Shown: in pieces, positions 30,391 to 37,890 of the stretch | Position numbering within the stretch: the stretch's first letter is position 1 | Layout: the number at the start of each line of letters is the position of its first letter | Source: a virus | Virus record (IMG/VR): IMGVR_UViG_3300028897_000401 | Coordinates: 1 to 54,900 of that record | Direction: 5' to 3' (one strand) | Length of the DNA stretch: 54,900 nt | Program-made: the position numbers and the translations under genes | The notes under the pieces: generated by a model | Seen by the model: only the letters and a program-made list of their open reading frames with translations | What the model was told of the DNA's origin: nothing | The model's database searches: none

Positions 30391-30965
30391 TCGATCCGTT
30401 CCCAAAATGCAAAACGTGCAGCATGTCGGGCTGGTGTCGCAAGGTGCGAGCGGGTTTAGTTTACTATTTTAACGGCGGAAGACTTCTCAAGGCGAACCAG
30501 ATGGTTTTGCTGAGCAAGTGTCCCGCGTGTGTGCTCAACCCTAACCACTTCAAGGTCTTAAAGCGGTGCCCTGTTTGTTATGGTGAGGGTGAAGTTGCTA
30601 GCGTGAAAATACCTGGAACCTATCAAAACGGAGAAGATGCGCTGCTTGATTATATCCTGTGGTACGAGTCGTTGTCGGAACGAATGCGGACAGCCGTCGG
30701 CAAGTGGCTTTTGCATGTAGATATGGGCATACCCGTACCAGCTCAACGGTGGATGCGCGGCTGGCCGAAAGTTGTTCCAGAGGATTCAACCATTCGGGTG
30801 TGCTACCTGGATAACACGGCAAAAATAGTCGAATACTATTGTCGCACGGTAAGTAAGCGACGCCCAACGCGGAGAGCCGTCAAGTATTTTGAAAGGTGCT
30901 TAGGGGGCGGGTTGCGGTGGATGGCCCTGGAATGTAGGCGAAAAATGTATGAAGGAAACACGTAA
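30387..30965 (+). CDS. Cys-rich hypothetical protein
   Basis: 192 residues. CKTCSMSGWC and CPACVLNPNH, then CPVCYGEGE resemble DnaJ-type Cys repeats in the first 70 residues. The remainder is helical and basic with aromatic resid ues. Overlaps neighbours at both ends. Function not recognised. Confidence 0.6.
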   Translation: MIDPFPKCKTCSMSGWCRKVRAGLVYYFNGGRLLKANQMVLLSKCPACVLNPNHFKVLKRCPVCYGEGEVASVKIPGTYQNGEDALLDYILWYESLSERMRTAVGKWLLHVDMGIPVPAQRWMRGWPKVVPEDSTIRVCYLDNTAKIVEYYCRTVSKRRPTRRAVKYFERCLGGGLRWMALECRRKMYEGNT

Positions 30966-31512
30966 ATTGAAAAAAGAGCTAGGTGCTATGAGTCCAGACG
31001 GATTACCACCAGACAATATTGCGGAGGCGACCAAAGATGAAGATGAAATGGTCAGCTTCGCACAAGACGAAGTCTATCTAATATTGCCGGGCAATAAAAT
31101 GGTTAAGGCACGCATGGCGCAACTGGATTACCGCTGTGACCGCGTGGACACTTCGATGTTTGGCGGGCCGACGAAGTGGCTGCGCTTTGGGATTGAGGTA
31201 GACATACGCCTAGTAACGGATGGCAAAATTTTTCCGGCAGAGGACATATCCGGCGCATTGGCCAGGCAGTACCGTGAGCTTATACGCAAACTTCGCGAGT
31301 TGTTTGAAGTACCAGAAGGGCAGTATTTTTTGCCGGTTATGGAAGGCCGGGCCAAAGAGTTGAAGGAATTGCGCGAGACAGCCAAAGCCTATCGCGCCTT
31401 GCGCGACAGATACGCTGTTTTAGAGGAAAAGTTAGGACAGTGGGAAAATCTTCGACAAGTAGTCACCGGCGGGCGGTCGGTGGTGAAGAGAGTATTAGAG
31501 GTTGACGAATGA
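30949..31512 (+). CDS. Hypothetical protein with coiled-coil end
   Basis: 187 residues. The middle (DEVYLILPGNKMVKARMAQL, WLRFGIEVDIRLV) is beta-rich and the second half is Arg/Glu/Leu coiled coil. It ends in RVLEVDE, where ATG of the next small gene overlaps the stop. No family recognised. Confidence 0.6.
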   Translation: MKETRKLKKELGAMSPDGLPPDNIAEATKDEDEMVSFAQDEVYLILPGNKMVKARMAQLDYRCDRVDTSMFGGPTKWLRFGIEVDIRLVTDGKIFPAEDISGALARQYRELIRKLRELFEVPEGQYFLPVMEGRAKELKELRETAKAYRALRDRYAVLEEKLGQWENLRQVVTGGRSVVKRVLEVDE

Positions 31513-31631
31513 AGTTTGAAGCAAAACTAGGGATATTCGGAGAGTACGGCTGGAAGGAAATAAGTTTTCTGACATGGCTTAAACTCAAAATCCACGGCAA
31601 CTACGTGACGAGGGTAAGATGGCGATCATAG
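31509..31631 (+). CDS. Tiny basic protein
   Basis: 40 residues from ATG 31509, overlapping the previous stop (ATGA) and the next start by 13 bases. Aromatic and basic (WKEISFLTWLKLKIHG). Coupling to its neighbours is the only support. Confidence 0.4.
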   Translation: MKFEAKLGIFGEYGWKEISFLTWLKLKIHGNYVTRVRWRS

Positions 31632-31816
31632 GCAGCAAGCACGGCAAAAATAATCAGTACGTCGATCCCGAAGAAAAGGGCCAGGGTTTTACCGTTGTCT
31701 GCAACGACTGCGGCGCGGGCGACGTTTACATAAGGGCCGACCCAGCACTTGATTACGAACCTATAGGCGTGCTGGTTTGGTGTACGAAATGTAACCAGAG
31801 ATGCAGGATGGGATAA
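31619..31816 (+). CDS. Zinc-ribbon protein
   Basis: 65 residues. CNDCG and CTKCN, about 28 residues apart, form one zinc ribbon. TAA overlaps the next ATG (TAATG). Function not recognised. Confidence 0.6.
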   Translation: MAIIGSKHGKNNQYVDPEEKGQGFTVVCNDCGAGDVYIRADPALDYEPIGVLVWCTKCNQRCRMG

Positions 31817-31995
31817 TGGAAGACGGTCTAATGAGTTTACAGGACGTGCTAAGGTTTTGCAGGATAGGGAAAGAGAAGTTTTACGAATTGAACAGCAAGG
31901 TGGCCCTGAAAAGAGTACCCGGCATGAGGTTGTGGCGCACCCGGAGAGAGTGGGTTGAAGAGTGGCTTGAGGCGCTGGTAAACAACACGTCATAG
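31816..31995 (+). CDS. Excisionase-like helix-turn-helix protein
   Basis: 59 residues from ATG 31816, behind AGGATGGG. SLQDVLRFCRIGKEKFYELN and RLWRTRREWVEEWL give the winged-helix pattern of MerR/Xis-type small DNA binders. The frame stays open beyond the TAG at 31993 for 34 more sense codons. It may regulate the genes ahead or assist excision. Confidence 0.6.
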   Translation: MEDGLMSLQDVLRFCRIGKEKFYELNSKVALKRVPGMRLWRTRREWVEEWLEALVNNTS

Positions 31996-32110
31996 GCCGC
32001 AAATTTGCCCGCACCCGATGAAAAACGTAATTCCGACAAGAAACGCACAAAGATCGGACGTAAATCGTATGTCCAGCTTATCGAAAATGCGAGTTTATAG
32101 CGTGGGCGAG

Positions 32111-32140
32111 TTGACAGATTTGCTAATATTGTGTTATTAT
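32111..32140 (+). promoter_or_regulatory. Sigma70 promoter in the early region
   Basis: TTGACA (32111-32116), 18 bases, TATTAT (32135-32140). The spacer contains ATTTGCTAAT, part of the operator palindrome found at the two regulated promoters. A terminator-like hairpin follows after about 35 bases, so a short transcript is possible. Confidence 0.6.
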
Positions 32141-32170
32141 CCTCAAAATGACTGTTTTATATCCTGTGAT

Positions 32171-32201
32171 AGCCGATTGCCGCTTGCGGTGTCGGCTTTT
32201 T
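32171..32201 (+). terminator. Terminator or attenuator just after a promoter
   Basis: AGCCGA (32171-32176) pairs with TCGGCT (32192-32197), with inner CCGC/GCGG, followed by five T residues. With the promoter at 32111 it would give an RNA of about 50-60 bases unless read through to the gene at 32215. Confidence 0.6.
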
Positions 32202-32214
32202 GTTTGGGGTGCAG

Positions 32215-32523
32215 ATGGATTGGGTAGAGCTTTACGAAGAGTTTTATCCAGAAGAAAGTGAGTTTTACGAGCCTGGCTCTTTTTCGGGTGGCTACCAAAC
32301 AACAAGGCATAGAAAGTGGCCTCCGCCCGATGCCGTTTCCGGAAAACGATTAGAAAACATTGCAGCGGTTAGGCGAATAGTGTGCATGCTGGTGGACACA
32401 GAGTTTGAATATTTGCTATACGGCAAGTTTTTTGACAGGTGGCGACAGTACGTAGAAGAGAAAATCTGGCTAGTAAAGCGAGGTGATTCGGAGTGGCCGC
32501 AGTACCAAAAAAGAAAAGAATAA
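32215..32523 (+). CDS. Hypothetical acidic/aromatic protein
   Basis: 102 residues from ATG 32215, with GGGGTG upstream. Acidic N terminus (YEEFYPEESEFYEP), then a basic helical half ending WPQYQKRKE. A regulatory role in phage late transcription is conceivable from its place after an attenuator, but no motif confirms it. Confidence 0.6.
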   Translation: MDWVELYEEFYPEESEFYEPGSFSGGYQTTRHRKWPPPDAVSGKRLENIAAVRRIVCMLVDTEFEYLLYGKFFDRWRQYVEEKIWLVKRGDSEWPQYQKRKE

Positions 32524-32771
32524 AGAATCCTGAATACTTGCAATTTGTGCGAGAGCATGGCTGTGCTATTTGTGGTCAGTACGCAAACCCGCACCACCTA
32601 ATCACTCGCGGCGCTGGCGGCTCCGATTATATGGCTATCCCATTATGCGATCCTCACCACATAGAGATTCACCGTATCGGATGGATGGCATTTCAAGAAA
32701 AACACAAAATCGATCTTTGGCGAGTGTGCGCAAAGATACTCCAGGATTGGGTGGTCAAGCATGTCCACTAG
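32493..32771 (+). CDS. HNH-like nuclease-fold protein
   Basis: 92 residues from GTG 32493. CAICGQ, PHHLITRGAGGSDY, PLCDPHHIEIHRIG is the core of a phage HNH-type family related to DUF968/NinG-like recombination proteins. The His pair and the conserved Cys are present. May cut or resolve DNA during recombination. Overlaps the next gene by 11 bases. Confidence 0.7.
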   Translation: MAAVPKKKRIKNPEYLQFVREHGCAICGQYANPHHLITRGAGGSDYMAIPLCDPHHIEIHRIGWMAFQEKHKIDLWRVCAKILQDWVVKHVH

Positions 32772-32988
32772 CACTGTACGTGAGTGGTACATAGAAATGC
32801 GTTGCGAGAATTGCACGTTCGTAAAGAAGGGTTGGGCGCGGGATAGCGAGGCAAATATCAAAAAAGAGGTTAAAGATTGGCTTTGTCCGAAATGCGGTGT
32901 CGATTCACTGATGGTTTATTTGAAGAATTTAGGGCGAGCCGACCTAACCAAGCCTCGCGTGCCGGTCAAGGGGGCCGTGTGGACCTAA
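32761..32988 (+). CDS. Zinc-ribbon protein
   Basis: 75 residues. CENCTF and CPKCG form one zinc ribbon; the C terminus is basic. It overlaps the next start by 10 bases. Function not recognised. Confidence 0.6.
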   Translation: MSTSTVREWYIEMRCENCTFVKKGWARDSEANIKKEVKDWLCPKCGVDSLMVYLKNLGRADLTKPRVPVKGAVWT

Positions 32989-33341
32989 GTAGATTGTTTG
33001 CAGCGTTGCTTTTGTTGGTGGCTGGGTGTGCGCATTGGGATAAGTCAGACAAGGCGCTCGGTGCTACTTTTGTGGCTGGTCAGGCACTCAATTATTCCCA
33101 AACGATGTATGTATGCACCGAAGACGATTGGCGCGAGATCAATCCCGTTATGAATGCTGTTTACGGCCAAGGCGGTCGAGCCGGTGTTGTTGCCTGGAAG
33201 GCTGGTACTACGGCGCTGATTTTAGCGGTGGCGGATATGCTGGATGCAGACAGGCGCAAAATGTTGTTGAGTATAAGCAATGCGGTAGTTTGGAGCTTCG
33301 TTGCACACGACGCCTTTGTCGGGGTGGGTTTTAGTTGGTAG
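32979..33341 (+). CDS. Lipoprotein with small membrane domain
   Basis: 120 residues from GTG 32979, behind AAGGGGG. Leu-rich signal with lipobox LVAGC (Cys at about residue 17), then a conserved-looking region with two hydrophobic helices around 70-115. Similar short phage lipoproteins occur beside membrane genes. Could be an exclusion factor; not recognised. Confidence 0.65.
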   Translation: MDLSRLFAALLLLVAGCAHWDKSDKALGATFVAGQALNYSQTMYVCTEDDWREINPVMNAVYGQGGRAGVVAWKAGTTALILAVADMLDADRRKMLLSISNAVVWSFVAHDAFVGVGFSW

Positions 33342-33349
33342 GGGGAATA

Positions 33350-33664
33350 ATGGCTAAGTATTGGTGGCTAATCGCTATTTGCGGTTGCCTAATGATTACT
33401 TTCCGAAACGCAATGTTTCGGGCTTGCACCATGACAAGTTGGCTATGGGTTGTTGGCGGCATCATATCAATCGTTTGCATGGTCGCATTTTGGTTCTCTT
33501 TTGAGCACGCACCTTCGTTCTTTCAGATGTGGTTTTTCGGAGCTGGGATTCTATCGGTTACCGGATTTGTGGCGAATGCTCTACTGTTTTCCAAACCTAT
33601 CAGCCCGCTGCATTACGTCGGCATGGTTCTGGCGATAGGCGGCAGCTATTTACTTATGAGGTAG
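33350..33664 (+). CDS. Multi-span membrane protein
   Basis: 104 residues from ATG 33350, behind AGGGGGAA. Four hydrophobic segments spread evenly, the last in a GGSYLLMR end reminiscent of small multidrug or EamA-type transporters. With the lipoprotein before it and the single-span protein after it, it forms a three-gene envelope cluster. Function unknown. Confidence 0.65.
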   Translation: MAKYWWLIAICGCLMITFRNAMFRACTMTSWLWVVGGIISIVCMVAFWFSFEHAPSFFQMWFFGAGILSVTGFVANALLFSKPISPLHYVGMVLAIGGSYLLMR

Positions 33665-33666
33665 TG

Positions 33667-33849
33667 ATGGGTTTTTGGCATTTTGTAGAAAGGGCGAGTT
33701 TAATCCTTCTGGTCTTTATCTGCATCGGTGGGTTTTTGTGTGTGCTTAAACATATCTTTTACGCCATTGAGCAGTTTAGAGATACCGGTCCCGGTGAACT
33801 GGATTACGATCCAGATTACGATCCAGACCTGGACGATTGGGAGCCATAA
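33667..33849 (+). CDS. Single-span membrane protein with acidic tail
   Basis: 60 residues from ATG 33667. One membrane span (about 10-32) and a strongly acidic tail with repeated YDPD units. Starts 2 bases after the preceding stop. Function not recognised. Confidence 0.6.
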   Translation: MGFWHFVERASLILLVFICIGGFLCVLKHIFYAIEQFRDTGPGELDYDPDYDPDLDDWEP

Positions 33850-34085
33850 TGAACGAAGACAACCTTGAGGAAATCGAGGAATTATTTGAAAAGCGTGAGG
33901 ACGAACGATACGCGGGTGGCTATGCGTACTTCTGTAAAAAGTGCAACCAAGAGTGCAACGTCGCCGAGATAAGGCTTTTGTGCGAGCATGGCAAAAAGGT
34001 CATAACACCGAAGTACATCATTTGTAGGTATGGCTGCGGATGCAGTTGGCATCTGCGGATTGGTAAAAAGAAGTCCATTCATTAA
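33849..34085 (+). CDS. Cys-rich protein
   Basis: 78 residues from ATG 33849 (TAATG with the previous stop). Acidic helical start, then CKKCNQEC, CEHG and CRYGCGC, enough for one or two zinc sites. Function not recognised. Confidence 0.6.
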   Translation: MNEDNLEEIEELFEKREDERYAGGYAYFCKKCNQECNVAEIRLLCEHGKKVITPKYIICRYGCGCSWHLRIGKKKSIH

Positions 34086-34097
34086 GGGGGAGTAACG

Positions 34098-34322
34098 ATG
34101 GAACCAAAACGAATCTACTGTAACAGTTGTGATGGCGGCCCGTCGGTATTTGCCGTGTATTGGGAACATGGCGCTCTGGTGCTGGTTTGCGAACAGTGCC
34201 ATGAGGTCTACGACATGAAAGTGTCTTTCGGCGTTCCGAGTTTTTCTTTGTGTCACAGCGGAGCCGATTCACAGACCAAGCAATGCGAGGGCTGCGAGGG
34301 CGGTCACTGCAAGGGGGAATGA
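34098..34322 (+). CDS. Cys-rich zinc-binding protein
   Basis: 74 residues behind AAGGGGGAG. CNSCD, CEQCH and CEGCEGGHC indicate several metal ligands. TGA overlaps the next ATG. Adjacent to another Cys-rich gene; possibly related by duplication, though sequence similarity is weak. Confidence 0.6.
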   Translation: MEPKRIYCNSCDGGPSVFAVYWEHGALVLVCEQCHEVYDMKVSFGVPSFSLCHSGADSQTKQCEGCEGGHCKGE

Positions 34323-34684
34323 TGGAATTATCCAAAAGCTACAGGGATGCCCGTCAACAAAAGAACGAAAACACGATAACGCAGATCAAGCGCTCGTTTC
34401 AGTTTCTTGACGGGAACAAAAAATCAATGCTGATCCAGATTGTCGATGCCGTGTCGCCGGATGATACCGGCGTGCCAATCTTTTGGGTTGTGGCCTTTGC
34501 CAAGGACGTACAGCCCGATCCGAAATCGGACAAGATGGCAGCTTATGTTGATTTCGCGCTGGGATCGATTATGGAAGGCGCGGCGGAGAGTCTCAAGGTT
34601 GCCCTAATGGAAGCAGTCAAGGAATGGGTAGCCAAAAACTACGATCAACCCAAGAACGACTTTACAGCAACGGGGGTACTATGA
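34322..34684 (+). CDS. Hypothetical protein
   Basis: 120 residues from ATG 34322. Alpha/beta sequence with SMLIQIVDAVSPDDTGVPIFWVVAFAK in the middle and a helical end. Overlaps the next gene by 4 bases. No recognised family. Confidence 0.6.
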   Translation: MELSKSYRDARQQKNENTITQIKRSFQFLDGNKKSMLIQIVDAVSPDDTGVPIFWVVAFAKDVQPDPKSDKMAAYVDFALGSIMEGAAESLKVALMEAVKEWVAKNYDQPKNDFTATGVL

Positions 34685-34944
34685 GCCATTTGTCTGATAA
34701 AGATTTTGAGGACTTGAAGAAAACGGTTCGTACCACTGGATTTGGGATAGCCCTGGATTTGCGGGAGCGACAGGGCTGGCGGAAACGCGAAATGTGCTAT
34801 TCGCCTTATCCCAACTTACAAGAGAGGGGGGATGGAGATGGCCTTGCAAGAATATGCGGTTGCCCACACTGCATGGCCGAACGTAAGGAAACCCATGAAC
34901 GAAAAAGACAAAACAAGCAATTCTACGCTTTCAGAAAATTCTAA
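34681..34944 (+). CDS. Small hypothetical protein with CxxC
   Basis: 87 residues from ATG 34681 behind GGGGGTA. Helical N terminus, CGCPHC near residue 60 and a basic tail. Overlaps the next gene by about 50 bases or more depending on that start. Function unknown. Confidence 0.5.
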   Translation: MSHLSDKDFEDLKKTVRTTGFGIALDLRERQGWRKREMCYSPYPNLQERGDGDGLARICGCPHCMAERKETHERKRQNKQFYAFRKF

Positions 34945-35263
34945 AGTTGTCTTGGGGGAAACGCGAGAAGGATTCTTTGAGAGCTTAAAGCGATTGGTAA
35001 CGAACTGGCGGATAGCATACGAGCGAAGGCTGACCGGAACAGGAGATGATTATCTAGTGCGGGAATTTGACGAAGAACTGGATACACACTTTCGAGATGG
35101 CCGCTTTGAGGCGGCATACAAAGAGGGCTTGATAAGTCAAAAAGAGTACCAGGATACTTTAGGGCATTGTGCTGACGAGTGGGTGAAACTGAAAGAGGCC
35201 GCAGAGAAATTGGCAGAGGAAGTCGATTACCTCAAAAGACTTACGGGACAGGAGGTTGACTGA
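34895..35263 (+). CDS. Coiled-coil hypothetical protein
   Basis: 122 residues from ATG 34895 (AAGGA upstream). A stronger ribosome site (GAGAGGGGGG) precedes in-frame ATG 34838, which would add 19 residues but lengthen the overlap with the previous gene. Helical throughout (GFFESLKRLVTNWRIAYE, LKEAAEKLAEEVDYLKRL). Function not recognised. Confidence 0.55.
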   Translation: MNEKDKTSNSTLSENSKVVLGETREGFFESLKRLVTNWRIAYERRLTGTGDDYLVREFDEELDTHFRDGRFEAAYKEGLISQKEYQDTLGHCADEWVKLKEAAEKLAEEVDYLKRLTGQEVD

Positions 35264-35499
35264 TGGATGACAGACCGAAACCTCTCGGCGGCAACGCCAT
35301 AAAAAACGAAGGTTTTCACGTACTCGGAGCTAAAGGTATTTATGTGTTGCGTTGTCATTGGTGTTTCTGTGTGCTTTTGGACGAATGCGAGGTGAGATCG
35401 GCTCTGGTCTGTAGTAATTGCAATCGAATTGTGGCCCCTATGGAATCGAAAGAGATGTTGGAGCGATGTTACGGAACGACAGAAAAGGCAACGCATTAG
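35263..35499 (+). CDS. Zinc-ribbon protein before the repeat array
   Basis: 78 residues behind CAGGAGG. CHWCFC and CSNCN form one zinc ribbon. Its stop codon TAG is the first base of the 36-bp repeat array, which starts TAGCCG. Function not recognised. Confidence 0.65.
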   Translation: MDDRPKPLGGNAIKNEGFHVLGAKGIYVLRCHWCFCVLLDECEVRSALVCSNCNRIVAPMESKEMLERCYGTTEKATH

Positions 35500-36482
35500 C
35501 CGCTCAGTGGAAGACAACCGGACTATTTGAGCGTGCCCTGGGCTATAAGGCCACCACACAATTCTAGCGTGCCGCTCGTGATAAGACAACCAAAGAGCAT
35601 TGAGCGTGCCGCCCATGGTTAGTCAACCTGCGGAAACCAGCGAGTCGCGTCAAGCGAGACAACCACATCACATGAACGTGTCAGTCGAGGATAGACACCC
35701 GGAAAGGTTAGAGCGAGCCGGTACGGAGAAGAAAACCAAATTGCAGTAGCGTGCCAATTATGTCGATACACCCGGCTGAGTTCAGCGTCCCGAAAATCCC
35801 GAGTCGCCCATTGTGGGGAAGGGAGCCGAGAGAACCAAGACAACCGGTGCTAGGCAGCGTGTCGCGAGAAAAGAGAAAACCAATAAAACGAAACGAACCA
35901 TAAACGTTGAGGCTACCCATAAGAACGAGTGAGCCACCGTCACAAAGACACACAGAGGACTATAAGCGAGTCGCGCGGCGAGAGACAACCCCAATGAGCA
36001 AAGCGTACCGCCTCATCCTAGAAAACCGTATTAAGCAAGTGGGCCAACATCTTTTAGACAGCCGTGCAAAAACAGCGAGCCGCCTCAACCTAGAAAACCG
36101 GTACAGGAAAGCGTGCCACCTAACTTGATACACTCACACATGACGAGCGTGCCCTTAAGAGATAGACAACCTCTTTGAATAAGCGTGCCGCAACGACGAA
36201 GTAGGAACCCAAAGAGATTTAGCGTGCCTCAATAACGAAGACAACCGTTAGGACAGAGCGTGCCTCACCGTCTAAGACAACCACAATTAAAGAGCGGGCC
36301 ATGGCTTCTAAGTCAACCGATGCTGCGGAGCGAACCACTGCTTTCAAGGCACCCTATAAAGTTAAGTGAGCCATAGACGCGGAGTAACCCATTAGGTCCA
36401 AGCGGGCCATGGACACAAAGTCACCCGTGCCCAAAATAGCGAGCCACCGTCATGGAGACAACCAAAAATATCAGAGCGCATC
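35497..36482. repeat. Degenerate 36-bp tandem array (about 27 units)
   Basis: The unit is AGCGTGCC, 10 variable bases, AGACAACC, 10 variable bases: 36 bp, or two 18-bp halves of the form AG-N4-CC-N10. About 27 units run without a gap, nearly all 36 or 37 bp long; examples of clean units begin near 36145, 36220, 36256 and 36292. The spacers are unrelated. It starts at the stop codon of the zinc-ribbon gene and ends at the ATG of the next gene. On the minus strand the halves read G-T-L-xxx and G-C-L-xxx, but stops and 1-base shifts break every frame. It is not a CRISPR array, a tRNA array or a known repeat class. Confidence 0.85.
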
Positions 36483-36713
36483 ATGCTGCAAGTGTGTAAG
36501 GATTGCAATTTTATCTATGATCCGGCATTGGGCGACGATTGCCCGCGCTGTTTTGCAAGGGACATGCAGAAATTTCCAATACAGTGGAGACACCTGAATG
36601 CGGTCACGCACGGGAGGAAAAAGGAAAAAAGGCAAAAACGAAATTCCGATTCCGACACTAAGGATTTGCTTCACGAAATCAGACGAATTGTTCGTATTTC
36701 AATGTCCGGCTGA
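36483..36713 (+). CDS. Rubredoxin-like CxxC protein (tentative)
   Basis: 76 residues from ATG 36483, at the very end of the array, without a ribosome site. CKDCNFIYDPALGDDCPRC is a convincing four-Cys metal site in the first 25 residues; the rest is basic. The last 116 bases overlap the next gene. Confidence 0.5.
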   Translation: MLQVCKDCNFIYDPALGDDCPRCFARDMQKFPIQWRHLNAVTHGRKKEKRQKRNSDSDTKDLLHEIRRIVRISMSG

Positions 36714-36837
36714 GATCAGACGGCTTATGTGGAAAGCATTGAAGCCGTGGGGCGACATGAGGGTCGAGACATGGGAGTTGGATTTAACGCCCGAAGAGGC
36801 GAGGAACTGGAAGAAATTACACGTAGTCTTTGAATAG
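36598..36837 (+). CDS. Hypothetical protein overlapping its neighbour
   Basis: 79 residues from ATG 36598, with GGAGA upstream. The C-terminal 50 residues (FQCPAEIRRLMWKALKPWG, then LDLTPEEARNWKKLH) look like a real alpha/beta domain. The N-terminal part is basic and overlaps the previous frame; a frameshift fusion of the two ORFs is an alternative. Confidence 0.5.
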   Translation: MRSRTGGKRKKGKNEIPIPTLRICFTKSDELFVFQCPAEIRRLMWKALKPWGDMRVETWELDLTPEEARNWKKLHVVFE

Positions 36838-36848
36838 GAGAAAACAAA

Positions 36849-37256
36849 ATGCGAGGATTAACAAGAATCATATTGGCACTTTTGCTGGTGCTGTGTATTG
36901 GCGTCGGGGTTGCTAACGCACAAACCCCGAAAAAGATTTACTTGACGTTTGCCTGGGAGCAAGCAATATCCGACGATTTCTACGGCTGGAAGATGTGGTA
37001 CGGCACGACCAGCGGCGGGCCCTACAATCAGCTAGGCTCGGACATTGTATACGATGGCGTGCAAAAACCAGAATATACGTGCGACAAAGTAATCACAGCA
37101 CCGAGCGGATCAGAGACAACCTTTTACTTTGTGGTCAACGCCTGGGATAAGAGTGGCAATTTCAGTGCCGACTCAAACGAGGTTTCCTATAAAGCGGATT
37201 TTTTGCCCCCGAACGTCCCTGTGCTATTACATGTCACTGTTCAGTCAGGCGGCTAA
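36849..37256 (+). CDS. Secreted fibronectin type III-like protein, copy 1
   Basis: 135 residues. Signal peptide (MRGLTRIILALLLVLC) with a likely cut after ANA. The mature part is a single Ig/Fn3-like beta sandwich: LTFAWEQAI, GWKMWYGTTSGGPY, TTFYFVVNAWDKSGNFS. A paralogue follows at 37323. Exported from the cell, so it may coat virions, act at the host surface, or serve as an adhesin. Starts behind AGGAG. Confidence 0.75.
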   Translation: MRGLTRIILALLLVLCIGVGVANAQTPKKIYLTFAWEQAISDDFYGWKMWYGTTSGGPYNQLGSDIVYDGVQKPEYTCDKVITAPSGSETTFYFVVNAWDKSGNFSADSNEVSYKADFLPPNVPVLLHVTVQSGG

Positions 37257-37322
37257 AAGGAAGTAAGTCCGCAGTAGCCATAAGGCTGCGAATTACCGTT
37301 TGGTACTGCAAGAAGGATTGGC

Positions 37323-37736
37323 GTGGAAAAAATAGTAAAAATAATGCTGGCAATTTTGCTGCCCCTATGTCTGGTGGCAGTAGTTGCTCAGGCACAACTT
37401 ATAAGAATCCATTACGTCAACTTGACACTCACATGGGAGCAAGCTATCTCGCCAGATTTCTACGGCTGGAAAGTGTGGTACAGCACGACCAGCGGCGGGC
37501 CTTATGAACAATTAGGCGATGCCATCATATATGACGGCGAGATGCAGCCGGATTACTCTTGCGAACAGGTAGTAGTTGCACCCGGAGGGTCAGAAACTAC
37601 CTTTTATTTTATGGTGAACGCCTGGGATAAAAGTGGCAATTTCAGCAACGACTCTAACGAGGTGTCTTACAAGGCAGACTTTCTGCCACCGGATGCACCC
37701 GTGCTTTTACGTGTCACTGTTCAGTTAGGAGGCTAA
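37323..37736 (+). CDS. Secreted fibronectin type III-like protein, copy 2
   Basis: 137 residues from GTG 37323 (AAGGA upstream). Same layout and many identical segments as copy 1: signal peptide cut after AQA, DFYGWK, TTSGGPY, NAWDKSGNFS, then DFLPPDAPVLL. Divergence in loops (for example VWYSTTS against MWYGTTS) suggests an old tandem duplication under selection. Role as for copy 1. Confidence 0.75.
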   Translation: MEKIVKIMLAILLPLCLVAVVAQAQLIRIHYVNLTLTWEQAISPDFYGWKVWYSTTSGGPYEQLGDAIIYDGEMQPDYSCEQVVVAPGGSETTFYFMVNAWDKSGNFSNDSNEVSYKADFLPPDAPVLLRVTVQLGG

Positions 37737-37825
37737 GTGTAATGGGGTAAATTTACTACTTGGCAAGTGTGGTTTAATGGTCGGGCAGAAACAGTATAAG
37801 ATGTTGAAATTGTTACATTTTTCTC

Positions 37826-37855
37826 TTGACAACCATTTTTCTCTCGTGCTAAAAT
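37826..37855 (+). promoter_or_regulatory. Sigma70-like promoter
   Basis: TTGACA (37826-37831), 18 bases, TAAAAT (37850-37855). Drives the RarA/MgsA-like gene at 37891. The operator palindrome is absent, so it is probably not controlled by the CI-type repressor and could be active in the lysogen. Confidence 0.6.
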
Positions 37856-37890
37856 AAGTCAATAAAAAACACATGCTTAAGGGGGAACAG

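Noticed and set aside
32018-32227. 69-codon plus ORF across the 32111 promoter
   Set aside because: It spans a clear promoter and terminator and has no ribosome site.
35497-36482. CRISPR array
   Set aside because: Units have two short degenerate conserved blocks and only 10-base spacers; no long identical repeat, leader or cas genes.
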